From Diadema setosum (taxonomy: Eukaryota; Echinodermata; Echinoidea; Diadematoida; Diadematidae), in the NCBI GenBank assembly GCA_033980235.1, contig CM067070.1, positions 28,406,127 to 28,470,126 on the forward strand: a stretch of DNA of 64,000 nucleotides, in the 5' to 3' direction. Below are positions 22,701-36,400 of this stretch, piece by piece. Position numbers and translations under genes: made by a program. The number at the start of each line of letters is the position of its first letter. Within the stretch, counting starts at the first letter, position 1. Under the pieces are notes generated by a model. The model did not search any database. It saw only the letters and a program-made list of their open reading frames with translations, and had not been told where the DNA came from.

Positions 22701-24704
22701 CATGATGTTGCAATCAATTTTCTGTATCGCAAGTGTGCAAAAAAAAAACTTCTGTGCATGCTGAAGAGCTCTGTCACAGATACACTATGGGATTCTTTTG
22801 TGCCCTTGTTCACTTCTGATTGTCTCACGCTAAGTAGAGGTCGCAGTTCCCATATGATTCAAGGGAGTTAATCGTCTGCTTTTCCATTGCCATCCCTTTT
22901 TTTCTTGGTTAAAATTCAGCTGAAAAGAGTTGAAAGTTTCTAAGTTTTACTGATTTGCGGTCACTAGAGTCATGGTTCACTACTGCAAGGCTTCAATGTG
23001 CTGGTCACATGATGGAAAGCGAAGAAATCTTCAACAAAAAATATCTCTGGATAAAGATAAAGCATGATCTGAGTGCATGTGCAGCCAAAACCAGGTCAAG
23101 TTTGTCCTGTAAGCTATCTCATAATGCATCTAAAACACTGCTCTCCACACGGCACCTAAGGTATTGGCGATACCAAGAATTACACCTATGCAGATCCTTT
23201 TTTTGAAACTTTGGCCAGGAAAGGTTGCTAGGTGGGTTGATAGATTGGAGGTCAATTTTTATTTTTCTATGACAAACATACATTGCTAATATGTACAGAA
23301 GTATTCTGTATTTATTTCCCAAAGTCTATAAATATTGCATACATGACTAAATAATCAAACAGAAAAGAAATTCAAGAGGGCAAACATTGTGCAAAGGTGT
23401 TGATGCTCAATTGCTGTCTGCAGCAAAAAATAAATATTACACATTACCTTTCGAAGATAGCGCTAACCTGCAGCCCCCTCCAAATTTCTATAATCCTATA
23501 TTCAAAACTTACTGGAAATATTTTATTATTAGATATCTTTGAATGAAGATTGTAAGATAAAACACAGCTCTTAAAAATGGGATGGCTACACATACTTTTG
23601 TTGTCTACAGTAACAGTTTTTTTTCCCTAAAATTCCATTTTTTTTTAAGAGTCTACTGTATTTGTAGTTCATGTATTTTATTGCTTGGTTTACGGAATAT
23701 CTATGCAGCAAAATGTTCAACTATATTTCAATTGCAGGTGACATGTACATGCCTTTTGAACAATCTTTTATCTGCACTCAGTATATAGGAATATTCCAAA
23801 CTTTCAAAAATTTTGATAAAATTAACTCAGTATAAGTATTTGTTGATTATGTATATAATTTTTTTTTTTTTTTTTTCGACAGGTAAAAGACATCCTGGAT
23901 GATGACTTAATGGGGAAAAAAGAGGCATGGAGTTTTCATGTGGTCAATCAAAGACGACATCTCCGGAGAATCTACAAACAACATCCTGTGCAGAATGCCT
24001 TATCCCATTCTCTTGGAGGAGCAAAGCACCACAAGACAGCAGTTGTTTTTTTTTTTTTTTTTCCCTTCAAGTTGTAAAGTATATCAGATGGTATGACTTT
24101 AGCTTTTAACTTTTTGCAAGATACAATGTACTAAGAAACCACTTATGAAATTTTTATGAGCATACAATTCTACAAGGAATTCAAAGTTTAGCTTATGAAA
24201 CATGGTCTTCAAATGGCTGAGGTATGAAGCCACAAAGTAAACCAATATTATTGAAATGGAAGATCTGGGTTTCAACTTTTATTAGGATCACTTTGTTTAA
24301 CTTTCTTTTTGGATATCTCAGCCTTTTCAAAACCGATTTTCACTTAAGTAAACTTTCAATGCCTTTAAGAGAACCTGTATGCTATTTCAAAAAGTTAAAA
24401 GCTGAGTCATCACCTGAACCAATACTTACCATCCCTTTTGTTTTAAAGCAAGATATAAACAGGGATACAACTGAATAAAAAAAGTTGTTACATTAGTTGC
24501 TTTGTTTCTTACTGTGGCTGATGAACATTAAGGCGATAAAAGAACGATTAATGTTCGTTTGTATTGTGTTCAGAGCCTGTATGTTGATCAAGTTTTGGAA
24601 TATGATGACTGAAATTCCAGAATGGGCCCTATACACCATTTGAATACATTGTATGTATGTATCGAATGGGCAGGCACATAAAATGGTGTTTTTTGTGTGT
24701 GTGT

Positions 24705-24735
<31 letters not shown>

Positions 24736-27199
24736 GTGTGTGTCTAATTTACAAATCAACTCATAGGGTTGTAAAGTTAAGAGTTCTCTGACAGTACCTG
24801 AACATTTCGGAAAGTGTTATTCTTTGAAAACAGTTGATGGCACATTAAATTCTTTTGTGGCTGATTTACATTAAAGGTCCAGTTTACCTTTGGGAGCAGT
24901 GATTTAAAATATGTTCAAGATATCACATTCGATGCATATGTGTCAGTCTGTTGTATCACAACATCCTACCATTTAAAATGTTCGCAATAAAGCTGAAAGT
25001 ATAAGGAGATATCAGTACTATTCTTGATAAACCATATGTTTCTAACTATGGCTGATGGACATTAAGAAGATAGAAGAGTGAACAATGCAAGTTTTAATTC
25101 TTGTTTATGGAGCCTGTATGTTGATGTAGTTTCAGATGTGATAACTGAAATTCAAGTTTAGGCCCTATACACCATATAAAAATGTACACTGTCTTGAATT
25201 GGCAGGCAAAGAAAAGGGTGCTTTCAAATTCATGGCATTTTTCCGTCAAGATGTTTTCACTGCTGTCAGGCAGAAGCTCGGTGGTCTAGTGGAGATGACG
25301 CCTGTCCGGAGATCAGGGGGTCGTAGGTTCAAATCCTGCTCGAGTATGTACGTCCATGATTTATTAACATTTTTTTTTTCTGCTGTCGGGCAGAAGCTCG
25401 ATGGTCTAGTGGAGATGACGCCTGTCCGGAGATCAGGGGGTCGTAGGTTCAAATCCTTCTCGAGTATGTACGCTCATGATTTTTTATATCATGGCTACTA
25501 TAGAAACACTGATCAATTCAGTGCTTATTTACGTTGATGTAGGGAAAATTGTCAATCAGTTGCAAAGGATGCTTTGTTCTCTAATTTACAAATCAACTCA
25601 TAGGTTGTAAAGTTAAGAGTTGTTGTACAGTACCTGAACAATTCTGAAAGTGTCATTCTTTGTGTACTGATTCCCTATAAGGATTATTTCCCTAATGAAT
25701 GTTACAACTATTCATTTTCGAATGAATGTAAATTGAAATGAACAGATTTTACTGTTGCACAATCAAATAACAGTTTCTTTTCACATTGAAAACAGTTACT
25801 GGTACATTAACTGCTTTATGTTTCTAACTGTGGCTGATGGACATTAAATGCAATAGAAAAATGAACAATGCAAGTTTTAATTCTTGTTTCCAGAGCCTGT
25901 GTGTTGATTGAGTTTGGGATGTGATGACTGAAATTCTAGTTTAGTCCCTATAAACTGTATCAATACACATGTATTTTTGTATCAGTAAAAAAAAAAAAAA
26001 AAGTTTTAAATTTGGACAGGCAAATACAATCCACTTGATTTACAAAACGTGTATGTAGGAATATCAAGGTGTAATGGACACGAAATGATAACTGCTGACC
26101 CAGTGACAACAGCAAAATGCTCCTTTGCATACAGTATTTTGATATTTCAGCCTTTGTATATACTGCACATTGTGGTTTAAAATGAACTACACAATATACT
26201 GGAGAACGGGAGTGTATTGTTAACCTTGGATATTAAAAAACTCTGTAAAGTTCAAGTTTCTGTCCTACACTTGTGTTACATGCGTTCACCACTAATGCAG
26301 TGATACATGTCATATCATGTACTTTGGAATTTCAAGAAACTCTATTGCAAAGAAGCTTTGGCTTTTCCTCACACACACATGCACCCACACAGATATGAAT
26401 ATGACAACAGTTCGCCCGATTATGGAGGAACTTAGTACAAACACGATCTCGCCTTTCGGATATGATGCACAAATTTTCTGGCATTAATCATGAATGCACA
26501 CTTCAAAATGACACAAATAATGAATATTTTCACAAATATGGACAACCTAAATTGTTCTTATCATAATGTATCAGTACAATAAATGGTGTCAGATGATTTC
26601 AAATCAATATTTGTATTCTTTGTATGAGGAATCCATCATTCCAATATTTCTGTCCTACTCTATGTGTTACACGCGTTCGCCCCATACCTATTACACATGT
26701 CTTACTTACATACCCACTCAAGCTCTATTTGAATACAAAGTTATCTTTTCCTACTTAAAAATATTTAATATAGGTATTAGGCAACCAAACTCTGAAATAT
26801 GGATACTCTGAAGACAATTTTAATTTTTCATGTTTTTCCAACCTAAAACTACCCATTTACTGTGGAAATGCCCATATATATAATGTGAGAGATAGTTCCC
26901 TGGGTCCCGAACGTGCGCGGTGCCGCATTGTTGGTTGTATATAATTGAAAGACATTGGACTGAGGCGGGACGTTGCTCTCGATCTTAGTCTCCCTTTTAT
27001 TTGTCAAGCTTTCGGCCCTTCATTGGACCTTCGTCAGGACCTACCAACAGAACGATTATAACCTGACACATCAGGTTATTCATATAATAATCGTTCTGTT
27101 GGTAGGTCCTGACGAAGGTCCAATGAAGGGCCGAAAGCTTGACAAATAAAAGGGAGACTAATATCGAGAGCAACGTCCCGCCTCAGTCCAATTTCTTTC

Positions 27200-27235
<36 letters not shown>

Positions 27236-30200
27236 GCCGTGACGCGAGAAAAGGGCCCTTAGCGCCGCTGCGCGCAAACGCCAGAAAACGGCGCGGAAGT
27301 TTAACAAAGCCATACGCGCAAAAAAAGATCAACTAGCTAAACTACGCGCACATGCATAAACGCATCAAAAAGTGACAGGATTTGGACAAAACATGCTGTT
27401 TTGAATGTCGTAATTGGGGCATTTAGGAATGGAATTTCAGAAAGAGGTTTGCATATCCAAATACGTCAGAGTTCCTTCTACAATATGGAAGTGAAAACCC
27501 ATTTTCGGTATTCAATGCCCTAAGGGCCCTTTTCTCGCGTCACGGCCCATATATATATATATATATATATAATTGTTTAGAACTTTCAGGTCTGGCTTTG
27601 ATTTCAGGTTTTCTAGTAATATCATTTAAACAACACACAAAAAGCTCTATGAGTAATGTATTACATTAACTTCATCATTAATTTGAAGCTGCATAAACTC
27701 CCTGCTGAAAAGAACACGTGTTGACACTGTGTTCACACTGAGTTTCCCGCTGTGATTCACGCTTTGATACACTGGGTTCTTTCTAGCAGGGCTTACATGA
27801 GGTCAAAGTTAAAAATGTGAATGTCTTAATTATGGTCGGTGTCCAATGACCCTTTAACCTGTGATTTTGAGGGATTTTGTCAAAATCTAATTAGCATAAT
27901 TAGCACTTTTATGAACAACAGGGGCCAAGAACCAAGCGAATGTAATGCATATTTTTCTGTTTTTGTTCCTTTCTCAAAAAAAAAAAACTAAAATAAAAGA
28001 AAATCTTGATTTTCTAGTTGTAATAAATGAATTAAGTAAATTTATGCATGGAATTTGTAGTTTCACCTGTATCTCCATTAAAAAGACTGAAGGATTACTG
28101 ATTTTTGTGTCTGAATTCTTTAAGACACATCGAACAATTTTCTTGTAAAAAAAAAGCATAATCAAAATCAATTTCTTTTGTCTTTAATTATTTGTTAAAT
28201 TCTCATGTATTTTATTGTTTTTCGACCTTTTGTTTTCTTTTTTTTTTTACCAAATCTTGTTGCAGGCACTTTCTCTAGCTTATCTACTATAGAACTGATT
28301 TATAATTGCAATGATTAAAAGTGGAGATAATCTAATTTATATCAATTTAACAAAAAACACGCACTTTGCATTGATTTGCACACGATATTGTGAATTTGAG
28401 TTGTTTTCAAGTCGACATGCATATGCAAAACGTCATAATGGTGTACCCGAACGTCGCAAAATTAGTCTCAAAATATGCGGGAGACTTTAATGAAAAAAAA
28501 AGTCATGATATGACGCGGCACCATCTCTGCGCGTTGTGGAATCATGGCGCGAAATGTCGAGGGAGGGGGTCAATTTCAACCCTACTACATTCAGGATGAC
28601 GGAATGAATGTGACAAATGTCGGTAATAAAACTGGAAAAGAAAATCGTACGCTTACCCTCTTAAGCCTTTCCGTTGGGTTCCATGTCGCAACCGTTGTTA
28701 TCTGAAAGTTGCTTCCTGCCCATTTCAGTACCGGTACCTAAACGTACACATTGGACAAAATGTGCAGATGACCTTCAGTTTCTGTAAGACACTGAACTTA
28801 TTTTTTTCCGACAAAAACTGCTGGTTTTTTTAGAGAGTTTGTGAAATCAAAAGGTGAAATAATAAAGCAAAACATTTGTGGAAATGAATTTGCATTCAAG
28901 TTTTAATATCCCTCACATCATTGAACACTGGAATTATCAATAGTCGGTCGAGACATATCCATTCTCCGTAATTTCCACACATATGAATTTTGGGCCACAC
29001 AGTTTTACTAGGGAGGTTGTATGTATAGGCCTCAACATATTTCTGTTACTTCTGTGACACACCTTTGTACCATAATTCTATTATCATTTTCTCTTTATTT
29101 TAGCGTTGTAAACATGTGACATCACAAGCTGTAGTAGTCTTCTCATCCATCAGTGACTGAGCAGAAACTTAAAAAATTCATACATTTTAAACGGGTTGTC
29201 CGGTTGCCCTAAAACTCTCACTGATGCCTTTTAATGATATTGCTGCATTCAATCAATCCACATGATTATAAAGGTGGACTTGTCCGTTAGAGGGTTAGTC
29301 TAGTCTTGGTGCAGATGAGAATTGGGCACTTAACTTTTTGTGAGATACCAAGAAACCACTTTTGAAATAGTACAACTTTTCTTTACGATCCCTTGAATGT
29401 ATTTATGCAAACTGAGCGTCTAAACATCTCAACACATGACATCATTCACATTCATGTTAGCGCCATCTTTAGACATATAAATTTCAGTCCATAATTATGG
29501 AACAGAGCATCAAACACTCCAAAAACATCCGGTTCAGAAATGACAAGGAGTGGGGTCAGATATGACCCTATTCAGAGTCATGAACTGGGTCAGGGTGACC
29601 CCATTCTGGGTCTTCAAGACCAAATTCACACCCGGAAAGTCAGTTCTGACCCGGATGTTTTTAGAGTGAACGATTTGGTAAGGATTTGAATGCCAAAAAA
29701 AATGGCAAAATTCATTGTCACGGGTGTCGTGTACAGTAAGGCGGTAGGGGGGAGAGAAGAAAGAATCGAGACAAATTTCTTGGAAATGTTTTTTTTTGCA
29801 TTCTGGATCGTGAGTTCCTCATTTTACCACCAGGATGTCTTGAAGGCCTTGTCATATACGCACATGAGCGCGATGTTCGCAAAATCTTTGTAAAACCCCG
29901 AACACTACATCTCGACACAATGTGGAGATTGTCTCAGATTTGCTACCCGAAATCAGTCAAGTTCTTCCGATCATTTACAGCACATCCGTGAACTATCTGC
30001 ATGTTTTGACATTCTCTCGAGCGTTTGGTGCATGTGTGTATGAGGTGGGGGGGGGGGGGGGGGGGGGACAACTACACCACGTCGTGACGTGTAACCTTCA
30101 CAGAGCGCCTCGCCGAGATACTAGTATCTGACTGCATAATGACTTCATTACATTTCTTACATTCCACTGATAAACATCAGGTTTTCTTCAAATCAAGATT

Positions 30201-30408
30201 GTAGAATAGATTGTAGAATAATCGTCTCATCAAACAATGGTTGTAAAAACATTTAAAAACATGTGTATAGATTATGATAATTATGTTTGACTGATGTCAC
30301 AGAATACACTTAGAATGTCTCTAGAATATATACACCGCAATCATTAACGGGGAGCCTACAAAAAAGCAGAAGCTTATGCGAGGGGAAGTCTTCAAAAAAG
30401 AAGTCTGG

Positions 30409-30448
<40 letters not shown>

Positions 30449-33400
30449 ACACACACACACACACACACAATAAGAAGAAGAAGCATAAACACCAACAAAC
30501 AACTGAGAGAAATGAAAAAAGAGGGAAATAAAAGAGAACATTACTGATTTTAACTCTAATGGCTAACAATTTGTCCGTGACTGTTTGAAAATTTGTATTT
30601 TTTTTTTTTTTTTTTTGCATGCATGCATGCATGCAAGTCGCGTGTTCTTCATGTCCATGGATGGTCGTAGTTCGGTAACCAGGGGCGTCACCAGCTTTTT
30701 TTCCAGGGGGTGCGTTTTGACAGTAAATGTGAAATGTGAGATTTTTTCTAGTTTGATTTATTGGCTCCTGTGTCATCATGTTCATTTACACATACTCTGT
30801 ACATATTATACATGTGATTGTATACATACACGAATCTTTCGCTATGAAGGATTATACGGGGGTGATAATTATTATGTGGCGGTGCGAGATCCTCGGCGAT
30901 GATCCATTCCGCTCCTTCAGTGCAAAGGGTGTGGGAGGGTGATACCCCCCTACCACCGTTACGTAGGAACTTTTTGTAAAAACAAGAGTGTACAAGTCAC
31001 GTTTATAGAGCATAGTGAAAATAAAAATACTATGGAGGACTATTACGGAGGTATATTATGTGACGGTGTGAGATCCTCGGCGAGGGAGCGAAGCAACCGA
31101 GCGGGAGAGGGTGGAGGAGGGGGATTCCCTTCCCACGGAGGGACTTTTTGTAATAAGAAAAAAAAAGGGGAATTGCATAACAATTGAATGCGAGCGAGCG
31201 GAGCGAGCGAGCTTGAAAGTTTTTATATTTTACAATCCCAAACTGCGGTTTGTAGCTAGAATTATTTTTTTCGCTTTGGAAATGAAGGGGGGCGCACCGG
31301 GTGCAACTGCTGGCAATTACTGGCAGCAACATGAGGATAATGACACAACGATTAAATGCTAGCGAGCGGAGGGAGCGAGCTTTAAAAGTTGACATTTTAC
31401 AGTCCCAAAACTGCCGTTTTTAGCTCTATCTTTTCGCTTTGGAGATTAAAGGGGGGGGGGGGGGTGGCGCACCGGGCGCAACAGCTGGCAATTACAGGCA
31501 GCAACGTCAGGAGAATGGCACAACGATTAAATGCGAGCAAGCGAAGCGAGCGAGCTCGAAAATTTTGGCATTTCACAGTTTAAAAAATGACGTTTTTAGC
31601 TACATCTTTTCGCTTTGAAAAGTAAGGGGGGGGGGAATGCACCGGGCGCACCTGCTGGCAATTATATACTGGCAGTATAACATCAGGAAAATGGCAAAGC
31701 GACTAAATGCGAGCGAGCTTGAAAATGTTGACATTTGACAGTCGAAAAATTACCGTTTGTGCTCTATATTTTTTCGCTTTGGAAATTAAGCAGGGCGCAC
31801 CGGGCGCAACTGCTGACAATTACTAGTAGTACTTGAAAAACATCAGGAGAATGGGATAACGATTAAATGCGAGCGAGTGGAACGAGTGAGCATGAAAATT
31901 TTGACGCACTGCCGTTTGTAGCTATATTTTTTCGTTTTCGAAATTAAGGGGGGTGGGGGAGCGCACCGGGTACAACTGCTGACAATTACCGGCAGAAACA
32001 TCAGGAGAATGGCATTACGATTATATCGTCTGTATCACTTCAGTCACTCATACCCCTTTCAGGTAATCGCGGTTCAATTATCCGCATCCAAATAATGCGG
32101 ATGAAGTAGTCAAAATCGCGTTCATAATATTTATCCCATGAAGTGCGCACTACTTTTACGAGCACCCGTTCAGGTGCGAAGGACGGAGTTATTTGTCATG
32201 GTTACGGCGCACGCCTCTATAATGACACATGCACGTGCGTGTACAACTGCAAAACTGCGTACTGTAAAAGTGGATATTTTCGCGCGACTAATTTTTCGCG
32301 CTTGGCCGGGTCAGAAGAGTTTCGCGTGTTTTTAATTCCGCGGAATCTAGACATCACGCACAGGAACATATGGCAAGCAAAAATATTCGCGGGATTTTAT
32401 TTTCGCGCTAGTTTCTGGTTGCGCGAAATGCGCGAAAATTTCAACACCGCGAAAATTTCCACTTTTTAACTCACGTGTATGCACACCTCTCGCGCGCTCA
32501 AGCTCAGCAATCAGCGGTTGTGCGGGAAATCGAGTGACCTTTGACCGAACTGTGGAATGTTAGTGCGGATAAGTCGTAAATCGCGTTCATGTATTCTCGA
32601 TCTACTCCTCATGCTGCAATTATGCGCATAATAGCAGCATAAAAATAATGCGCACTTTTCTACTCCTCTCCCGTTCATGTAATCGAAATTTTACGACTTG
32701 TGCTCCTATTATCCGCATCCACGATTACCTGAAAGGGGTATCAATTTTCCTTACAACGTTTTTGTTACCCCAAGGTTCCACAATTATGTTTTCTCAATTT
32801 ACTTTGTTTTGATTATGCAACCTTATTCTATGTTACCGAAGAAAGTGAAATGTTTATGTTCTTTTCAGGAAAATGAAATAAAGTTTGAATTGAATTGAAT
32901 TGAATTGAATTGAATTGATTAAAGGGATGGTACAGTATTGGTGGAGATGAGAATTGTGCTCTTAACTTTTTGCGAGAGACCAAGAAAACACTTATGATAT
33001 AGTACAGAGCATATCATTTTAAGAGGACTTCAAAGTTTACTTGATGAAAATCGGGTTTGGAGTGACTGAAACATCCAAAAACAATGTAAAACAAAGCAAT
33101 CGTAATAAAGTGCGGGTCCCACACTTTATTAGAATCACTCTTTTTGGATATCTCAGCCATTTCAAATCCAATTTTCATCAAACAAACATTGAATTCCTCA
33201 TAGAATTACATGCTCTTTCATATTTCAGAAGAGATTTCTCATTATCTCACCAAAAAATGTTAGAAACCTGAAATTAGGTCTCAACCAAAACTATACCATC
33301 CCTTTAAGATGCGAGCGAGCGGAGCGAGCGAGCTTGAAAATTTTGACATTTTACAGTCTAAAAATTGCCGTTTGTAACTATTCCTTTTTGCTTTGAATAT

Positions 33401-36400
33401 TTAGGAGGGAGGGGGGGCCGCACCGGGTGCAACTGCTGGCAATTTAATACTGGCAGCAACATCAGGAGAATGGCATAGCGATTAAATACGAGCTAGCGGA
33501 GCGAGTGAGCGTAAAAATTTTGATATTTTACAGTCCAAAAACTGTCGTTTGTAGCTACAGTGTATGTGGTTTTTTTTTCGCTTTGGAAATTAAGGGGTGG
33601 GGGGGGGGGGCGGTGCGCCACTGGTAGTCAAGGATGTCGGTTTATGTTCATGATTGGGGAGGTACGACCAGCGAGAGGGCGTCGAAGTGACCAAGCATGA
33701 TGGGAAGGATGTCCAAAATCTACACTTTAGAGCATTCCCTAAATTATTGTTTGTGTTTGTGTGTGTGTGTGTTTTATACAAAAGTTGGGAAATAGCCCAG
33801 GTCAAGCATGTCAAGTCTTATTATTGGCAATGTAGACTATAGTATGTAAAGCAACACTCAGTGATCTAGCTTTGATATAACGAAGTGTAAGGTACAGAGG
33901 TGTACATTCTACATTGCAGCGACTCTTTGCCGTTCGGATGTTCTGAGTGCACTGCTCCATCCTGCTTATCATTCAGAATGCCAACCAGGATTCACGCTGA
34001 ATCACAATATTTTGTAGGCTCCGGGCTTTTTGAACAATGTTTCACACTATTAACATGATTGATGCCTCTTTAATTATGGTTAAAATAAATCTTAGAGAGA
34101 AAAAAAAAATAATTTCTTGCTCACCCTTTCATGTCTATTTTAAAAGCAGTTTACTAACCCTTGAATTACCATTTTGATATTTTTTTTACTAGCGGATGGG
34201 GGGGGGGGGGTGTCCCCCCCCCCCCAGTTACGCCACTGATTGGAGACCTATAGCGGGGGAGGTGTGGGCGGGGTATCTCCCTCCCATGCGACGGAGCTTT
34301 TGCATTTTCTGAATTGATAATCCGTTGCACAATGAATGAAATATATCTTACGTATACAGTATACGGTCGATAGATAGTAAACACTGTATGTATAACGGGG
34401 GAGGTGTGGGCGGGGTATCTCCCTCCCATACGATGGAGCTTTTGCATTTTCTGAATTGATAATCCGTTGCACAATGAATGAAATATACCTTTACGTATAC
34501 AGTATACGGTAGATAGATAGTAAACACTGTATGTATAGCATCAGTGCTGCCAGAGCCGGGGTGCGATTGTTTTTGTTTTTTTGTGTGTTTTTTTTTTGTT
34601 TGTTTGTTTGTTTGTTTGTTTGTTTTTTCTCCTCCTGGTGCAAAATCAAGAAAAAATAAGAAGAAAAATAAAAAAAGAACAATTACTTAGCGTCCGGCGT
34701 TGAGGTCGCTCGCAGACAGAGGCGTTTTTTTTTTTTTTTAAGATTCTGAAGGGGGGTGCGTTCGCACCCAGCGTACCCCCGTGGTGACGCCCATGGTAAC
34801 GGTACCACAATTCGACATTTGCACGTACGTTGTGGGAACTACAGCTCTATTCATACTTTCATATTAAAAAAAGAACATTCTCAGACTGTTGGACTTTATA
34901 TTCTCAACCCCTCCCCCATTAGTCACGTCCTTCACAAATCATTTTCCCGCTCAGTAAAATACCCTTTGATAAGTTTGGAGTTATAAATGACCATTTATGG
35001 TGATCGACATACCCTTCGTCTGAAGGAACTTGTCAGTTTGGTTGGAATTCTGATTTCCAGTGTCATCTGTACTGTCGCTTTGAAAGACGCATGGGCAGGC
35101 ACCTGCGGGGAAAGACACAGTAACATAAACATGCTTGTGTGGGAATCATGTGTAGTTTAACAGCCATGACCAAAGATAATAGATATATCACATGACTAAC
35201 TCTTGTTCTACACTGTAGGCCTACTTTTACAACACATAACGTAAAGAGATAGCAGTAAAAAATGGAAACAGGGAGGGCATAAGATCCCTAAAGTAAAACA
35301 GATTAACCTTAATGTGTAATAACGAGCACTCCCAGCAAAACCAGTAACCTCTGACCCAGAACATTCCCTTATTCATATTATAATCTTGTAATACATGACG
35401 TACACACTAATTTGTATGAAAATGCCTTCCGGCATTCCATAGTAAGATAAGGGAAATAAGTTAAAATAGTGAACATCATTTTTAGCATTTGACCATGACC
35501 TTTGACCTTGAGCATGTGCACCCATTTGTCGATAAGCACAACTTGTCCACTATACAGACTGCTATATGCCAAGTTTTGTTTGAATGCCTTAAGCAGTTCT
35601 GAAGTTACGTCGGACAGTAAACCAGAAAAAATGCCTCCGATAACACCTTGTGGCGCAGGCATAAAATAGTTTACATGACGTGCAACAGAGCTGTATTAGT
35701 ATCTCCGTTCCTTCCTTTCTATCTTGAGAAGACAGCAATCAACAACAATCGTGGCAGTGATTGCACACTTTGACATAGGCCTACATGTCTTGTTTATGTT
35801 CTATCCTTTTAGAACTGCAATTCAGTTTGACAAGAGAAAACTGTATCCTTATGGGAACCCGAACGAGCCAGTCTTATGTTTTCACGGGGTATCTTCGAAT
35901 CGTAGTCCTTGTGATAGCTTGCTGTGGTACCAAGGCTTTACTGTTGAAGCGTTAAAAACGTTACTTTTGAACTGCAATCTTTGCCAAGAATTATAGCCAA
36001 AGTTTCAGCGACAAATTCAACTCCACTCACTAGGCTGTACAGATGACACGTGTAGTATCTGATAAATAGATTCCTTCGAATAAAATTCCTATGATTTTCA
36101 TCGGTCTTGCCAAAGCTATCCAGCACAAACCTATAGGATCAAGGCCCTTTCTGAATTACTGATCTAGTAAACCACCAGCCTACAAGCTATTAAAACTATT
36201 TTCACAGTTGACACTTTTATCCAGTGAAAACACAAGGAATGTCAAGACCGGGGGCAGGACGACATGCAGTGGGCCTCAGTGGATGTCGAATTTATCCTGA
36301 AAATACGCTCGGCAATGGAAAAAAAAAAAGAGAATTCTTTTATAAATAAGAGCATCTTTGCATTGACTTTTCATACAACTCTTCTTTCTTTCTTTTTTAT

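Larger units (their letters stand above)
24480..25995. repeat. second set of tandem blocks, three copies
   Basis: Copies near 24485-24660, 25030-25190 and 25805-25975 share GTGGCTGATGGACATTAA, GAGCCTGTATGTTGAT, GATGACTGAAATTC and CCCTATACACCAT. A linked piece, ACAAATCAACTCATAGGGTT, recurs at 24750 and 25578. Confidence 0.65.
19717..26873. mobile_element. 7.16-kb DNA transposon with 30-bp inverted ends
   Basis: The left end GGGCAATTCCACGGTAAATG (then GGTAGTTTTA) is matched by the right end in inverse, 28 of 30 positions identical. It sits in (TA)n. Sub-terminal words of the form TTCTGTCC...GTTACGTRCGTTC recur near both ends (20119, 20296, 20470, 20560, 26260, 26650), as transposase-binding repeats often do. 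Inside are a decayed THAP-like finger (22972), an exon-like open frame (23883) and locally duplicated blocks. The superfamily is not settled; the THAP relic suggests the P-element-type group. Confidence 0.75.
31060..33620. repeat. tandem array of a roughly 170-180 bp unit, interrupted by insertions
   Basis: Units share GCGAGCGAGCGGAGCGAGCG, TTTTGACATTTTACAGTC, CGCTTTGGAAATTAAGGGGG, GCGCACCGGGCGCAACTGCT and GGCAGCAACATCAGGAGAAT. Five or more lie at 31060-32020 and about two more at 33309-33620. The gap is filled by the elements at 32053 and 32923. Confidence 0.8.

Noticed and set aside
24224..24478. 84-codon frame on the plus strand
   Set aside because: It lies in a worn copy of the TTAA-flanked MITE family (32923, 36923), where the same phrases are plainly noncoding.
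25275..25465. two functional tRNA genes
   Set aside because: A and B boxes are good, but the acceptor stems do not pair and both copies lie within a dispersed repeat, so SINE heads are more likely.
30310..30785. open frames with Arg/Glu or Cys/Val runs
   Set aside because: Translations of CT and CA repeats with no splice or domain support.
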